Positions 8,833 to 17,579 are shown, counted from the first letter of the stretch. The stretch: DNA of 64,000 nucleotides from Flavobacteriaceae bacterium PS02336 (GCA_029960065.1 JASCOF010000002.1:682001-746000), one strand, 5' to 3'. Numbers and translations are program-made. Notes: generated from the letters alone by a model not told the origin.

Positions 8833-9576
8833 TTATTTTTCAGTAGAAAGAGAATTGTTGATATATTTCATTAAATTTTTCATGAATAAATTGAGATCCG
8901 ATTTTCTGAGTTCTCTATTCATGTCATAAAACTCATTAATATTCTTCTTTTTCTCTGGGAATATTTTAATAATATCACTTTTACTATCGACAATGTAAAG
9001 GGTTTTCTTGTAAGCTAAGAAATAATTGTTTTTAGGTTTAAATTGATAAAAAATACCATCTTCGCGAACCACTTTCTGGATTGTTTTACTGTATTTTATA
9101 TAAAAAGTAAAATCAGAAGTGTTTTCTGTAACTTCATAATAACCAGAAATAAAACCTGGCAGATTGTATTGTTCTTTGTTCAATTTCACAAAGTTTCTAT
9201 TGTACAAAGAGAAGGAGTCTACTTTTTCTTTTACAAGGCTGATACCAATTAATTCTGATGCTCCGTAGGGATTTAAAATCAATATATCTCGGTAGATATC
9301 ATATTTTAAAGAAGTTTCATAATAAAATTGGCCTTCAAATCCTAAAGTTCCTTTTTCGAATTTGTCATCTTTAAAATAGATGGTGCTTCCGTCTAAAGTA
9401 GTATACGGGTTAGTATGAAGAATTCCGTTATTGATGTCAAGATTGTTTTTTCCAATACTATTGTCAAACCAATTATGAATTTCAATTTCTTTAATACTTT
9501 GGCTGTGAATGGAATTAATGCTTAATAATAATCCAAATAAAGTTAGGAATATTATCTTTTTTTGATAATTTTTCAA
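8833..9576 (-). CDS. Exported protein of unknown function, first gene of the TonB/DUF4249 cluster
   Basis: 247 aa with a clear signal peptide (hydrophobic core IIFLTLFGLLLSI, likely cut after SIHSQ). The rest is rich in Tyr, Asn and Lys and predicted mainly beta, with no motif I recognise. The C-terminus (residues 205-247) is helical and charged. It ends 7 bases before the STN-TonB receptor begins, so the two are almost certainly co-transcribed. An exact -7 promoter box stands about 38 bases upstream of the ATG. A periplasmic or surface accessory of the receptor is the simplest inference from position only; the sequence shows no function. Confidence 0.7.
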   Translation of the reverse strand: MKNYQKKIIFLTLFGLLLSINSIHSQSIKEIEIHNWFDNSIGKNNLDINNGILHTNPYTTLDGSTIYFKDDKFEKGTLGFEGQFYYETSLKYDIYRDILILNPYGASELIGISLVKEKVDSFSLYNRNFVKLNKEQYNLPGFISGYYEVTENTSDFTFYIKYSKTIQKVVREDGIFYQFKPKNNYFLAYKKTLYIVDSKSDIIKIFPEKKKNINEFYDMNRELRKSDLNLFMKNLMKYINNSLSTEK

Positions 9577-9613
9577 AGGATTCAGTAGTTTAATGATTTG
9601 TTTTGGTAGTTTC

Positions 9614-9639
9614 CAAAAGTATAAAAAAAAGGTTACAAA
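9614..9639 (-). promoter_or_regulatory. Possible promoter of the TonB/DUF4249 cluster
   Basis: TACTTTTG at 9614-9621 (minus strand) matches TAnnTTTG exactly. The nearest TTTG (9636-9639) is only 14 bases upstream, shorter than the usual 19-21, so the -33 assignment is weak. Confidence 0.35.
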
Positions 9640-9795
9640 TAAAACGTGAATTTGTTAAATTGTGATATTTTTTTTATGGTTTTAAAAGAATGTCGCTTAT
9701 TATTACTGTCTTTTTGGTTTGTTGGTGAATATTTACAAAAAACAAGTAGCGTAATGATCCAAAAACTTACGCTCAAGTGCTATCTTTTTAAGATG

Positions 9796-10755
9796 CTAAA
9801 AAAGCAAGTCTACCTGTGAATTGATTTTTTCCAGATAATAATCTATTTTTCGAATAGCTCGATTAAAGAAAAGATTTTGCTCTCTTATGCCGGATTGTCC
9901 CAAAGGAATTGAGTTGGTAATTTGTTGTTTAAAAAACTGATGTACATTTTTACAGCTGTCTTCATTGTCTGTAATAAAATAACCAAGAAGTGTGTAAGGA
10001 ACAAACATGGTTAGTTTCTCTTCAGTTTCAATGAGCATGTTATTGTTCAATAATATAAGTTCATTATAGTAAAGGGCGAAATTGCTATCGTTATTACACC
10101 TTTCCTGTATTAGATTTATAATTCTTTTTAAGTCTTTACAAAGTGCATTTGCATTTTTTAAATTTAAAAGACCAGCTTCGTAAAAATAAAGTATTTGTTG
10201 TAAACTGCTATTTATAGTGGTATCGTTCCAGATTTCATTTACCTGCGTAGTTTCATATGCCTTTTTTAAGGTTTGCATATATTCTGAAAAAGATTCTTCG
10301 ATTACAAAATTTTCAAATGATACTTTTTTCTGATTTGTATTTAAAAGATTCAGCCAGACAAAAGCTTTGAACTTTGATAAAATGGTTCCGTCCATAAAAT
10401 AAAACAGCGGAATGTCCTTAGCGGAATAATATAGTGTTGTTTTTGGATTCTTTGTCAGTATTTCAACTTGCTGTGCTGATGCTTTAAAATACTGAAGCAT
10501 ATCCTTCAAATTCTCAATCTCGATTGTTTTTTCGACAATAACTTTTTCTCTTTTTGAAAATAAATTGTCCAATGAAATATTAAAATGATTAGCCAGTTTG
10601 ATGGTTTCATCTATTGAGAATTTACTTTTTTGGGATATTCTTCGATGCGATGCATCATAACTGATTTCCAGAATTGAGGCAATTTCTTCTATCAACGAAT
10701 CTGATTTCGAAATTTTGCTTCTAATGACTTTTAAGAAAGATTCCTGATGTTTCAT
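9796..10755 (-). CDS. Helix-turn-helix transcriptional regulator (BetR-like N-terminus)
   Basis: 319-aa cytoplasmic protein. Residues about 18-65 read as a helix-turn-helix (SLIEEIASILEISYDASHRR then FSIDETIKLANHFNISLDNLF), comparable to the BetR-type domain seen in Flavobacteria. The long C-terminal part is all helical with no ligand-domain motif I can name. It is transcribed away from a fatty acid desaturase with a spacer of about 105 bases between the two start codons. That arrangement is often a sign of local control, so it may regulate membrane desaturation; this is inference. A -7 box (TACATTTG, 10771-10778) lies just upstream. Confidence 0.75.
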   Translation of the reverse strand: MKHQESFLKVIRSKISKSDSLIEEIASILEISYDASHRRISQKSKFSIDETIKLANHFNISLDNLFSKREKVIVEKTIEIENLKDMLQYFKASAQQVEILTKNPKTTLYYSAKDIPLFYFMDGTILSKFKAFVWLNLLNTNQKKVSFENFVIEESFSEYMQTLKKAYETTQVNEIWNDTTINSSLQQILYFYEAGLLNLKNANALCKDLKRIINLIQERCNNDSNFALYYNELILLNNNMLIETEEKLTMFVPYTLLGYFITDNEDSCKNVHQFFKQQITNSIPLGQSGIREQNLFFNRAIRKIDYYLEKINSQVDLLF

Positions 10756-10770
10756 AATTTGCGATAATCA

Positions 10771-10805
10771 CAAATGTAAAGATTTTTTTTATTGGTTTAC
10801 GCAAA
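10771..10805 (-). promoter_or_regulatory. Possible promoter of the HTH regulator
   Basis: TACATTTG (10771-10778, minus strand) matches the -7 consensus. TTTG at 10802-10805 is 23 bases further upstream, slightly longer than usual. The spacer is shared with the divergent desaturase. Confidence 0.4.
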
Positions 10806-10860
10806 TCAATATGTGATAAATGCAATAGGTTTGCCTTGTAATTTTAAAAATATATTTTGT

Positions 10861-11937
10861 ATGAAAGCTAAATATTTCAATAAATCGGAAGAGGAAAAAC
10901 TCTTTTTTTCTACTCTAAAACAAAGGGTTCATGAGCAGTTTCATGGTAAAGCTATTTCTTATGGAGATACTCGGTTTTGGTTTAAAGGTTTGTTTTGGAC
11001 ATTAGTTTGTTATTTGTCATATTCGCTTCTTTTTTTATCATCTATTAATAAAATGAGTTTTTGGCTATTGTATGTTATTTTTCAGTTGTCAGGATTGTTA
11101 ATTGGATTCAGTTTTGGACATGATGCTTCTCATAATACTGCGTTCAAAAATAAAAAAGCAAATTCTGTATTGCATTTTTTTAGTTTTCTAACCGTCGGAA
11201 TTGATCCATTACTTTGGGGATTGAGACATATACGTTCCCACCATTTATATGCAAATGTTGAAGGAAGTGATGTGGATATTGATAAAAATCCTTTTTTAAG
11301 ATTGAGCCCAACGCATCCTTGGAAACCAAAGCATAAATATCAAGCTTACTATGCGCCTTTTGTTTACATGTTTACTTTACTTCATTCTGTTTTTATGAGT
11401 GATTGGGTATATTTATTTTCAAACGAATATGATTGGATGAAAAGAGGTGTGCCTAAGATTGAGTTGTATTTAAGATTTATATTGTATAAAATTTTTTATT
11501 TTTCATTAGTATTGATTTTTCCAATATTGTATTCTAATTTTTCTTGGAGCTTTATTGTTTTGAGTTATTTTACTGCGAGTGCTTTTACTTCTATGGTTTT
11601 TATTATAATGCTAGTTGGGACACACTTTTTTGATGGTGCAGATTATCCGCAGCCTGAAGGAGAGTATCTTGAACATACGTGGGCTGTACATCAGCTTCAT
11701 ACAAGTTGCGATTGGGACGCAGGCAAAGGTTGGGCAAGGTTTTTAAGCGGTGGTTCTAATTGTCATGCGGCACATCATCTTTTTCCTAATATTTGTCATA
11801 CGAATTATAGTGAGATAAATTCTATAATCGAAGAAACTACAAAAGAATATAAGCAGCCGTATCATCATAAAACATTATTTGAAATGATGTTTTCCCACTT
11901 CAAACATCTGCATAAAATGGGTAATCCGGAAGTTTAA
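10861..11937 (+). CDS. Membrane fatty acid desaturase
   Basis: 358-aa integral membrane di-iron desaturase that introduces a double bond into fatty acyl chains. All three histidine boxes are present: HDASH (residues 87-91), HIRSHH (123-128) and HAAHH (302-306). There are two hydrophobic pairs, at about 43-85 and 200-245. The extra conserved segment EHTWAVHQLHTSCDW precedes the third box, as in front-end/linoleoyl-CoA-type enzymes. I chose ATG 10861 (MKAKYFNKSE) over the upstream ATG at 10792, because the extra 23 residues have no family-like features and occupy the promoter spacer of the divergent regulator. Ends in a bidirectional terminator shared with pnp. Confidence 0.93.
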   Translation: MKAKYFNKSEEEKLFFSTLKQRVHEQFHGKAISYGDTRFWFKGLFWTLVCYLSYSLLFLSSINKMSFWLLYVIFQLSGLLIGFSFGHDASHNTAFKNKKANSVLHFFSFLTVGIDPLLWGLRHIRSHHLYANVEGSDVDIDKNPFLRLSPTHPWKPKHKYQAYYAPFVYMFTLLHSVFMSDWVYLFSNEYDWMKRGVPKIELYLRFILYKIFYFSLVLIFPILYSNFSWSFIVLSYFTASAFTSMVFIIMLVGTHFFDGADYPQPEGEYLEHTWAVHQLHTSCDWDAGKGWARFLSGGSNCHAAHHLFPNICHTNYSEINSIIEETTKEYKQPYHHKTLFEMMFSHFKHLHKMGNPEV

Positions 11938-11950
11938 ATTGTAAAACTTA

Positions 11951-11984
11951 AAAACCCCAATTCAACTAAATGAATTGGGGTTTT
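11951..11984. terminator. Bidirectional terminator between the desaturase and pnp
   Basis: Perfect 14-bp stem (AAAACCCCAATTCA / TGAATTGGGGTTTT) with a 6-base loop, T-rich on both strands. It lies between convergent genes and serves both. Confidence 0.9.
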
Positions 11985-12017
11985 CTATGAATAAACCTTT
12001 AGTAAACTAAGATCTGA

Positions 12018-14153
12018 TTACTCTTTTTTCTCCTCACGTGGAGGTCTTGGAACAAGTGCTTTTTTAGACACTTTTTCTTTTTTAGTTTTAGGGTCAACTC
12101 CTAAGTATTTCACTTGGAAAATATCTCCCATTTTAACTACGTCAGCAACATTTTCAGTACGTTCCCAAGCTAATTCAGATACGTGAAGCAATACTTCGTT
12201 TCCTGGTGCAGCAGTATATTCTACAACAGCTCCAAAATCAAGCATTTTAATTACTTTAACTTCGTAAGCTTCTCCTAATACTGGTTTGAAAGTGATAGAA
12301 GCAATTTTTGCTAATACTGCTTCAATTCCAGCAGGATCTGTACCTAAAATTTCGATAACACCTTGCTCATCAACTTCGTTGATCACAATAGTTGTTCCTG
12401 TAGCTTTTTGTAATTCTTGAATTACTTTTCCTCCAGGTCCAATTAAAGCTCCAATAAAGTTTCCAGGAATAGTTCTGGTAATGATTTTTGGTGCATGAGC
12501 TTTTACGTCAGCTCTTGGAGCAGCGATTGTCTCAGTTAATTTTCCTAAGATGTGTAAACGTCCATCACGAGCTTGAGCCAAAGCCTGCTCCATAATGTCG
12601 TAACGTAAACCATCAATTTTGATATCCATTTGACAAGCTGTAATACCGTCAGCAGTTCCAGTTACTTTAAAGTCCATATCTCCTAAGTGATCTTCGTCTC
12701 CTAAGATATCAGACAATACAGCAAATTTCTCACCGTCAGTAATCAATCCCATAGCAATACCAGAAACTGGTTTTACCATTTGAACTCCAGCATCCATCAA
12801 AGCCATTGTTCCAGCACAAACTGTTGCCATAGAAGAAGAACCGTTAGATTCTAAAACTTCAGAAACAACACGAATTGTATAAGGACAATCTGCAGGAATC
12901 ATATTTTTTAATGCTCTTTGAGCTAAGTTACCGTGACCAACTTCTCTTCTTGAAGTTCCTCTTAGTGGTTTTGCTTCACCAGTTGAGAAAGGAGGGAAGT
13001 TATAGTGTAAGTAGAATTTCTCTTCACCTTGTTCAGATGGAGAATCGATTTGGTTTGCTTCTCTAGAAGTTCCTAAAGTTACAGTTGCCAAAGCCTGAGT
13101 TTCTCCACGTGTAAATAAAGAAGATCCGTGTACTCTTGGTAAATAATCAGTTTCACACCAGATTGGTCTAATGTCTGTAGTTTTTCTACCATCTAAACGA
13201 ACACCTAATTCTAAAACTACGTTACGAACAGCTTCTTTGTTTGTTTTGTAGAAATATTTAGAAACTAAATCACCGTCAGCAGCTAATTCTTCTTCAGTAA
13301 ATAAAGCTTTAACTTCTTCTTTAACTTCAGCAAATGCAGCGCCTCTTTCGTGTTTAGCTGAACCAACTTTTGCAATAGCATAGATTTTATCGTATGCTGC
13401 AGCTTTTACTTTTGCGTAAATTTCTTCATTTTCTCTTTCTCCTTCGTAAGTACGGATTTCTTTTTTACCAAAAGCTTCCTGTAAACGATATTGAGCCTGA
13501 ATTTGAACTTTGATAGCTTCGTGAGCAAATTTAATAGCTTCGATCATTTCAGCTTCTGAGATTTCTTTCATCTCACCTTCAACCATGGCAACAGAATCCA
13601 TAGAAGCTCCAATCATCATGTCGATGTCAGATTTTTCTAATTCTTCTCTGCTTGGGTTGATTACTAATTTTCCGTCGATACGTGCAACACGAACTTCAGA
13701 AATTAAGTTGTAAAATGGAATATCTGAAACTGCTAATGCTGCAGAAGCTGCTAAACCAGCTAAAGCATCTGGCATAACTTCTTCGTCGTGAGACATTAAT
13801 TGAATCATAACTTGTGTTTCAGCATGGTAATCGTCTGGGAAAAGCGGACGCAATACACGGTCAACTAATCTCATTGTCAATACTTCGCTGTCGCTTGGAC
13901 GAGCTTCTCTCTTAAAGAAACCTCCTGGGAAACGACCTGCTGCTGCGAATTTTTCGCGGTAATCTACCGTTAACGGTAAAAAATCAACGCCTGGGTTTGA
14001 TGTGCGAGCTGAAACTGCTGTTGCAAGAATCATAGTGTCGCCCATTCTAACTACTACAGAACCGTCAGCTTGTTTCGCTAAACGTCCTGTCTCGATTGTG
14101 ATGCTTCTGCCATCACCTAAATCGATCTTTTCTACAAATAATTGTGGAATCAT
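12018..14153 (-). CDS. pnp: Polyribonucleotide nucleotidyltransferase (PNPase)
   Basis: 3'-5' phosphorolytic exoribonuclease of mRNA decay, 711 aa, the normal length. Visible: first RNase PH-like domain ([19 protein letters not shown]), the helical linker (about 230-300), second RNase PH domain with the active-site region ([51 protein letters not shown]), KH domain ([17 protein letters not shown]) and a C-terminal S1 domain ([19 protein letters not shown]). It lies downstream of rpsO in the classic rpsO-pnp order, with a terminator between them. A 10-bp inverted repeat sits in its leader (14180-14235). Possible autoregulation through the leader is inference from the E. coli precedent. Confidence 0.98.
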   Translation of the reverse strand: MIPQLFVEKIDLGDGRSITIETGRLAKQADGSVVVRMGDTMILATAVSARTSNPGVDFLPLTVDYREKFAAAGRFPGGFFKREARPSDSEVLTMRLVDRVLRPLFPDDYHAETQVMIQLMSHDEEVMPDALAGLAASAALAVSDIPFYNLISEVRVARIDGKLVINPSREELEKSDIDMMIGASMDSVAMVEGEMKEISEAEMIEAIKFAHEAIKVQIQAQYRLQEAFGKKEIRTYEGERENEEIYAKVKAAAYDKIYAIAKVGSAKHERGAAFAEVKEEVKALFTEEELAADGDLVSKYFYKTNKEAVRNVVLELGVRLDGRKTTDIRPIWCETDYLPRVHGSSLFTRGETQALATVTLGTSREANQIDSPSEQGEEKFYLHYNFPPFSTGEAKPLRGTSRREVGHGNLAQRALKNMIPADCPYTIRVVSEVLESNGSSSMATVCAGTMALMDAGVQMVKPVSGIAMGLITDGEKFAVLSDILGDEDHLGDMDFKVTGTADGITACQMDIKIDGLRYDIMEQALAQARDGRLHILGKLTETIAAPRADVKAHAPKIITRTIPGNFIGALIGPGGKVIQELQKATGTTIVINEVDEQGVIEILGTDPAGIEAVLAKIASITFKPVLGEAYEVKVIKMLDFGAVVEYTAAPGNEVLLHVSELAWERTENVADVVKMGDIFQVKYLGVDPKTKKEKVSKKALVPRPPREEKKE

Positions 14154-14179
14154 AAATTTTTTCCTTATTGATTATACAA

Positions 14180-14235
14180 TGGGTTTTAGTTGTGTTGTAG
14201 TGTTGTTGTGTGTAGTTGTTGTTATCTAAAACCCA
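14180..14235 (-). promoter_or_regulatory. Inverted repeat in the pnp leader
   Basis: TGGGTTTTAG (14180-14189) and CTAAAACCCA (14226-14235) are exact reverse complements around a 36-base interior. In the pnp mRNA that interior is composed almost only of A, C and U with repeated CAACA blocks and cannot fold on itself. The resulting hairpin ends about 26 bases before the pnp start codon. Confidence 0.5.
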
Positions 14236-14296
14236 ATGAAAAACCAAACTTTTTTTCTTGTAATATGCTTGTAATTAAATACAATCTGTAAAAACA

Positions 14297-14322
14297 AAAA
14301 GAGGCACTTTCGCACCTCTTTT
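14297..14322 (-). terminator. Terminator/attenuator between rpsO and pnp
   Basis: On the minus strand AAAAGAGG and CCTCTTTT flank a UGC-GAAA-GUG core, giving an 11-bp stem (two G-U pairs) closed by a GAAA tetraloop and followed by T residues. It sits just after the rpsO stop, so pnp needs read-through or its own promoter. Confidence 0.8.
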
Positions 14323-14331
14323 CTATATTGA

Positions 14332-14598
14332 TTATTTTCTGATATTCAATACTTTGATAATCTCACGATATCTGTTGATCTCTTTCTTTTTCAAGTAATC
14401 CAACAAAGCTCTTCTTTTACCTACTAATAGTACAAGAGAACGCTCAGTGTTGTAGTCGTGACGATTTTTTTTCAAATGCTCAGTTAAGTGAGCGATTCTG
14501 TAAGTGAACAAAGCGATTTGTCCTTCTGCACTTCCTGTGTTTGTCGCACCACCGTGTTGTGCAAAAATTTCTTCTTTCTTTTCTTTACTTAAATACAT
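14332..14598 (-). CDS. rpsO: 30S ribosomal protein S15
   Basis: 88-aa primary binder of the 16S rRNA central domain. The family signature is intact: GSAEGQIALFTYRIAHLTEHLKK split at about residues 22-44, then HDYNTERSLVLLVGKRRALL and the C-terminal LKKKEINRYREIIKVLNIRK. The length matches the family. It has a near-perfect consensus promoter 56-87 bases upstream and a terminator directly after it. pnp follows on the same strand as in many bacteria. Confidence 0.98.
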   Translation of the reverse strand: MYLSKEKKEEIFAQHGGATNTGSAEGQIALFTYRIAHLTEHLKKNRHDYNTERSLVLLVGKRRALLDYLKKKEINRYREIIKVLNIRK

Positions 14599-14653
14599 TC
14601 CAATATTATTTAATGATTTTTATGTATGTCATACAACTTTTGTAAGACGGGTG

Positions 14654-14685
14654 CAAAATTAGATTAAAAAAACAAAAGAATCAAA
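14654..14685 (-). promoter_or_regulatory. rpsO promoter
   Basis: On the minus strand TTTG (14682-14685), a 20-base spacer and TAATTTTG (14654-14661) match the Bacteroidota consensus TTTG-N19/21-TAnnTTTG in every specified position. The predicted start is near 14647, giving a leader of about 50 bases. Confidence 0.7.
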
Positions 14686-14783
14686 CAAAAATGAAAGAAT
14701 CTTAAAATAAGCGATTAGGAATTCATTTTTAATGATTTGAAAGTTCTTTTTTCTTTAAAAAAACAAAGTCAACCGTTTTCGAA

Positions 14784-15479
14784 TTATTTTGATTTGCGAA
14801 CTCTTTTGTCACCCTGCTTCTCACTCAAAGAAGAATAAGTAGTTTTAATATTGTTTCCATCAATACTAACTCCAGAAATTAAAATCCCCTTGTCATAATT
14901 GTCGATAAACGAAATGTTTTTAGATAAATCATTTCCCTGCCAGACACCTTGTTTTAAACCGTTTTTAATTTCTCCTTTTTGAGTTACAGATCCATCTGTT
15001 TCTTGATATTCTCCATTTCCGTCTGTTACGGTTTGTGTTTTGTCTTCGCTCCAGGAATTAATAATCAAAGTTTGTGATTTCTTGGTTTTTGGATCCCATG
15101 AATTTTGTTTCTCAGACTTTTTGTTTTGGTTTTCGTACCAATTAATTTCTTTGCCACACTTGTGATCGTCAACATAATTGATAACCGATTCTTTTGCTCC
15201 GTTTTTGTAGTAATAGATAAACTCTCCGTCTTTTTTCAGTATATCCCTGTCTAAAGTTGCGCCAGTCATTTTCTTTCTTCCGTTTTTATAAAAGTCAGTA
15301 ACAACATATCTCGCACTTTTTTGAGAATAATTAGTGATTACTCTTGTGTAGCTGTAATTGGGAGAAGTGGTTTCAAGATTTAATGAGTCAAGAAAAATTT
15401 TCTTTGAGACCATGTTAATCTGTGCAGATAGACCAGTTGAAATTATAACAAGTAGTACTATGAAAATGCTTTTTTTCAT
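14784..15479 (-). CDS. Exported MORN/YwqK-like repeat protein
   Basis: 231 aa with a signal peptide (IFIVLLVIISTGLSAQ, likely cut after residue 20). The mature part has repeated short beta hairpins of the form YKNGxKK or YYKNGAKESV and GEIKNGLKQGVWQGND, which is the pattern of YwqK/MORN-variant proteins. Such proteins are often named 'toxin-antitoxin YwqK antitoxin' in databases, but an exported copy without a partner toxin gives no support for that role here. The C-terminus is basic (GDKRVRKSK). It starts 34 bases after the GAF-domain gene and may share its transcript. Function unknown. Confidence 0.75.
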   Translation of the reverse strand: MKKSIFIVLLVIISTGLSAQINMVSKKIFLDSLNLETTSPNYSYTRVITNYSQKSARYVVTDFYKNGRKKMTGATLDRDILKKDGEFIYYYKNGAKESVINYVDDHKCGKEINWYENQNKKSEKQNSWDPKTKKSQTLIINSWSEDKTQTVTDGNGEYQETDGSVTQKGEIKNGLKQGVWQGNDLSKNISFIDNYDKGILISGVSIDGNNIKTTYSSLSEKQGDKRVRKSK

Positions 15480-15513
15480 TCTGGTCTATTTTTTTATACT
15501 AAAAATAGGTCTT

Positions 15514-15969
15514 CTAGAATAATTTAGCAACTTCTTGGTTTACGAATTCTAAAAATCTTTCGTCCGCTTCTGTAAAAGGATCTATTACATGGCTGTCGAT
15601 GTCAATCTGTCCGATGTTAATTCCATTAACAAAAAGAGGCACTACAATTTCAGATTTAACAGTCAAGCTGCAGGCAATATAATTATCTTGTGCTTTCACA
15701 TCTGGAACAACAAAATTGGCGTTGCTCTCAGCAACCTGCCCGCATATTCCTTTTCCAAACGGAATAACAGTATGATCTGTTTCTGCGCCAACATAAGGGC
15801 CTAAATGTAAAGTTTTAGTATCGTGGTTTGCAAAATAGAAACCAACCCAGTTATAATACTCTATATTTTCGTTTAGGAGTTGACAGATAGCTAATAATTT
15901 CTCATCTCTAACGTTTTTATTGTCAGATACTATAGCGCTTATTTTTGGTTGTAATTCTTGAAATGTCAT
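15514..15969 (-). CDS. GAF-domain protein of the free methionine-(R)-sulfoxide reductase family
   Basis: 151-aa single GAF domain matching the fRMsr/MsrC family, which reduces free methionine-R-sulfoxide. The core motifs GKGICG (residues 72-77) and YIACSLTVKSEIVVPL (97-112) are present. The 24-residue gap between Cys76 and Cys100 equals that between E. coli Cys94 and Cys118, so the catalytic Cys appears to be Cys100. The position of the E. coli resolving Cys84 is occupied by His66. Either Cys76 resolves the sulfenic acid or the protein has another role. Cytoplasmic, no signal peptide. Probably first of a two-gene unit with the YwqK-like gene. Confidence 0.8.
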   Translation of the reverse strand: MTFQELQPKISAIVSDNKNVRDEKLLAICQLLNENIEYYNWVGFYFANHDTKTLHLGPYVGAETDHTVIPFGKGICGQVAESNANFVVPDVKAQDNYIACSLTVKSEIVVPLFVNGINIGQIDIDSHVIDPFTEADERFLEFVNQEVAKLF

Positions 15970-16040
15970 GATTTGAAAATTTTATACAAAAGTATTTAAA
16001 GCTAAACTCAAAAAATACATAAATTTGAAAAAAAAATCTC

Positions 16041-16577
16041 TTGAAGAAATATTTAGTCCAGTTTAAGCCGTTTTTAATTTTCGTAGGGATATTTTTCTTG
16101 ACGTATATTGTTCTGACTCTGCTTTATAAATTCTATTTGAATAGTTATGAAGCCAATGATTTGGATGGTATTAGTGTATTGGTAGGCAAAAACACTGAGC
16201 AGTTATTAAAGCTTTTTAATTATGACGTAATTATCCAGAAAAGTGCTCAATATCCTTGGATGAAAGTGGGACTAAATGGTCATTTTTTAGCCCTTATAGC
16301 TGAAGGCTGCAATGCTGTAAGTGTTATGATTCTTTTTGTTTCTTTTGTGGCAGCTTTTTCAGGAAAACTCAAACAAACCGTCCTATTCATATTATTTGGT
16401 GTTTTATCTATTTACATTTTGAATATAATTAGAATTGCACTCTTAACAGTTCTTCTATTTTATTTTCCAGAACAAAATCATTTACTTCATGGAGTTGTAT
16501 TTCCGTTGATAATTTATGGATATGTTTTTGTATTATGGATTTTCTGGATCAATAGATTTTCAAGGTATGCTAGATAA
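16041..16577 (+). CDS. xrtF: Exosortase family protein XrtF
   Basis: 178-aa multi-spanning inner-membrane cysteine protease/transpeptidase of the exosortase/archaeosortase superfamily. The three catalytic residues appear in the expected order and context: Cys90 in AEGCNAVSV, Arg131 in NIIRIALL and His150 in HLLHGVVFP. It begins with TTG: the frame is closed by a TGA at 16026-16028 and no ATG lies between that stop and the first family-like residues, so TTG 16041 is forced. The next gene overlaps its end by 11 bases and is its conserved partner. The sorted substrate is not in this window. Confidence 0.92.
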   Translation: MKKYLVQFKPFLIFVGIFFLTYIVLTLLYKFYLNSYEANDLDGISVLVGKNTEQLLKLFNYDVIIQKSAQYPWMKVGLNGHFLALIAEGCNAVSVMILFVSFVAAFSGKLKQTVLFILFGVLSIYILNIIRIALLTVLLFYFPEQNHLLHGVVFPLIIYGYVFVLWIFWINRFSRYAR

Positions 16578-17013
16578 TTTAAAAGAAAATAAACTTCAGA
16601 TATTTATTGCGGTAATTATAATAATAGGTTTCGCGCTTATTAGAGGTTTTGAAACGCAATTGTTTTATGATCCTTTTCTAAATTATTTTAAAAATGATTT
16701 TAAAGATCTGCCGTATCCTGAATTTAATGGACTAAAACTCTTTTTTGGACTCCTTTTTAGATATTTTCTAAATTCGTTTTTATCACTGTTGCTGATTTAT
16801 ATTTTGTTTCAAAACCGAGATATTCTTAAATTCAGTTTGATTGTTTACGTTTTTTTTCTGTTACTGCTTTTTGGAATGTTTTTTATAATTCTAGCATATT
16901 TTCCAGATGCCGGCTGGCTTCTTTTTTATGTCCGACGATTTATAATTCAGCCTATTTTAGTACTGTTGTTTATTCCGGGATTTTATTATCAGCTGCAGAA
17001 TTCGAAAAAATAA
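16567..17013 (+). CDS. Exosortase F system-associated membrane protein
   Basis: 148-aa polytopic membrane protein with about four hydrophobic spans (residues 12-26, 60-82, 88-108, 118-138). It matches the small protein that accompanies XrtF in Flavobacteria (conserved RGFETQLFYDPFLNYFK and FPDAGWLLFYVRRFIIQP segments). The start is ATG 16567, inside the last codons of xrtF, an 11-base overlap that suggests translational coupling; an upstream in-frame ATG at 16516 would run inside xrtF coding sequence. Role in the exosortase system unknown. No obvious terminator follows. Confidence 0.85.
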   Translation: MLDNLKENKLQIFIAVIIIIGFALIRGFETQLFYDPFLNYFKNDFKDLPYPEFNGLKLFFGLLFRYFLNSFLSLLLIYILFQNRDILKFSLIVYVFFLLLLFGMFFIILAYFPDAGWLLFYVRRFIIQPILVLLFIPGFYYQLQNSKK

Positions 17014-17060
17014 CATTTATTTTGGTTTTTTTATCGGCAGTTTTTGAATAGTTTTGCAGT

Positions 17061-17459
17061 ATGAATTTAAAAAAGTGTACAGGTCTGTTTTTAGCGTTCC
17101 TATTATTGGTCTCCAATATAGGGTTTGCTCTTGATGTGCACTATTGCGGCGGAAAAATTGCTTCTATTTCTTTAAATACAACTTCAAAACCAGTAGTCGA
17201 AAAAAAATGCTGCGGTTCTAAAGAAAAAAAGAATTCCTGCTGTAAAGACAAACATGTTCAGATTGAGAAAAAATCAGATAATGCAACGCTTAAATTTTTC
17301 TTTTTTCAATTTGACTTTCCTGCCGTTCAGCTAGATTACAAACCTCTAGTTTTTTTAGAACTTCCAAGTTTTAAAAAGAAAGAAGTCCTTTCGTATTATG
17401 CTGATGCAAATGCGCCCCCTTTATTCAAATTATACCATCAGTATATTTTCTATTCCTGA
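17061..17459 (+). CDS. HYC_CC_PP family protein
   Basis: 132-aa exported protein. It has a signal peptide (residues 1-23, ending NIGFA), then the three family marks: HYCGG (27-31), paired cysteines KKCCGSK and NSCCKDK (about 48-62), and APP near residue 118. The family is restricted to Bacteroidota and normally precedes a TonB receptor and a heavy-metal-associated domain protein, exactly as here. Nine-tenths of its Cys are in close pairs, which fits binding of a soft metal such as copper; the metal itself is inferred, not shown. Confidence 0.88.
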   Translation: MNLKKCTGLFLAFLLLVSNIGFALDVHYCGGKIASISLNTTSKPVVEKKCCGSKEKKNSCCKDKHVQIEKKSDNATLKFFFFQFDFPAVQLDYKPLVFLELPSFKKKEVLSYYADANAPPLFKLYHQYIFYS

Positions 17460-17579
17460 TTTTAATGTTTAAGATAAAATGCAAGTCTTAGTTAAGGCTT
17501 CGCGTTTACATTTTGATGGCTTTTTGTTTTCAGACAAAAATCAAAAATGTAATTCTATTCAACATTAAAATCATTTTTT

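Noticed and set aside
10792..10860. Upstream ATG for the desaturase
   Set aside because: The extra 23 residues are not family-like and occupy the divergent promoter spacer.
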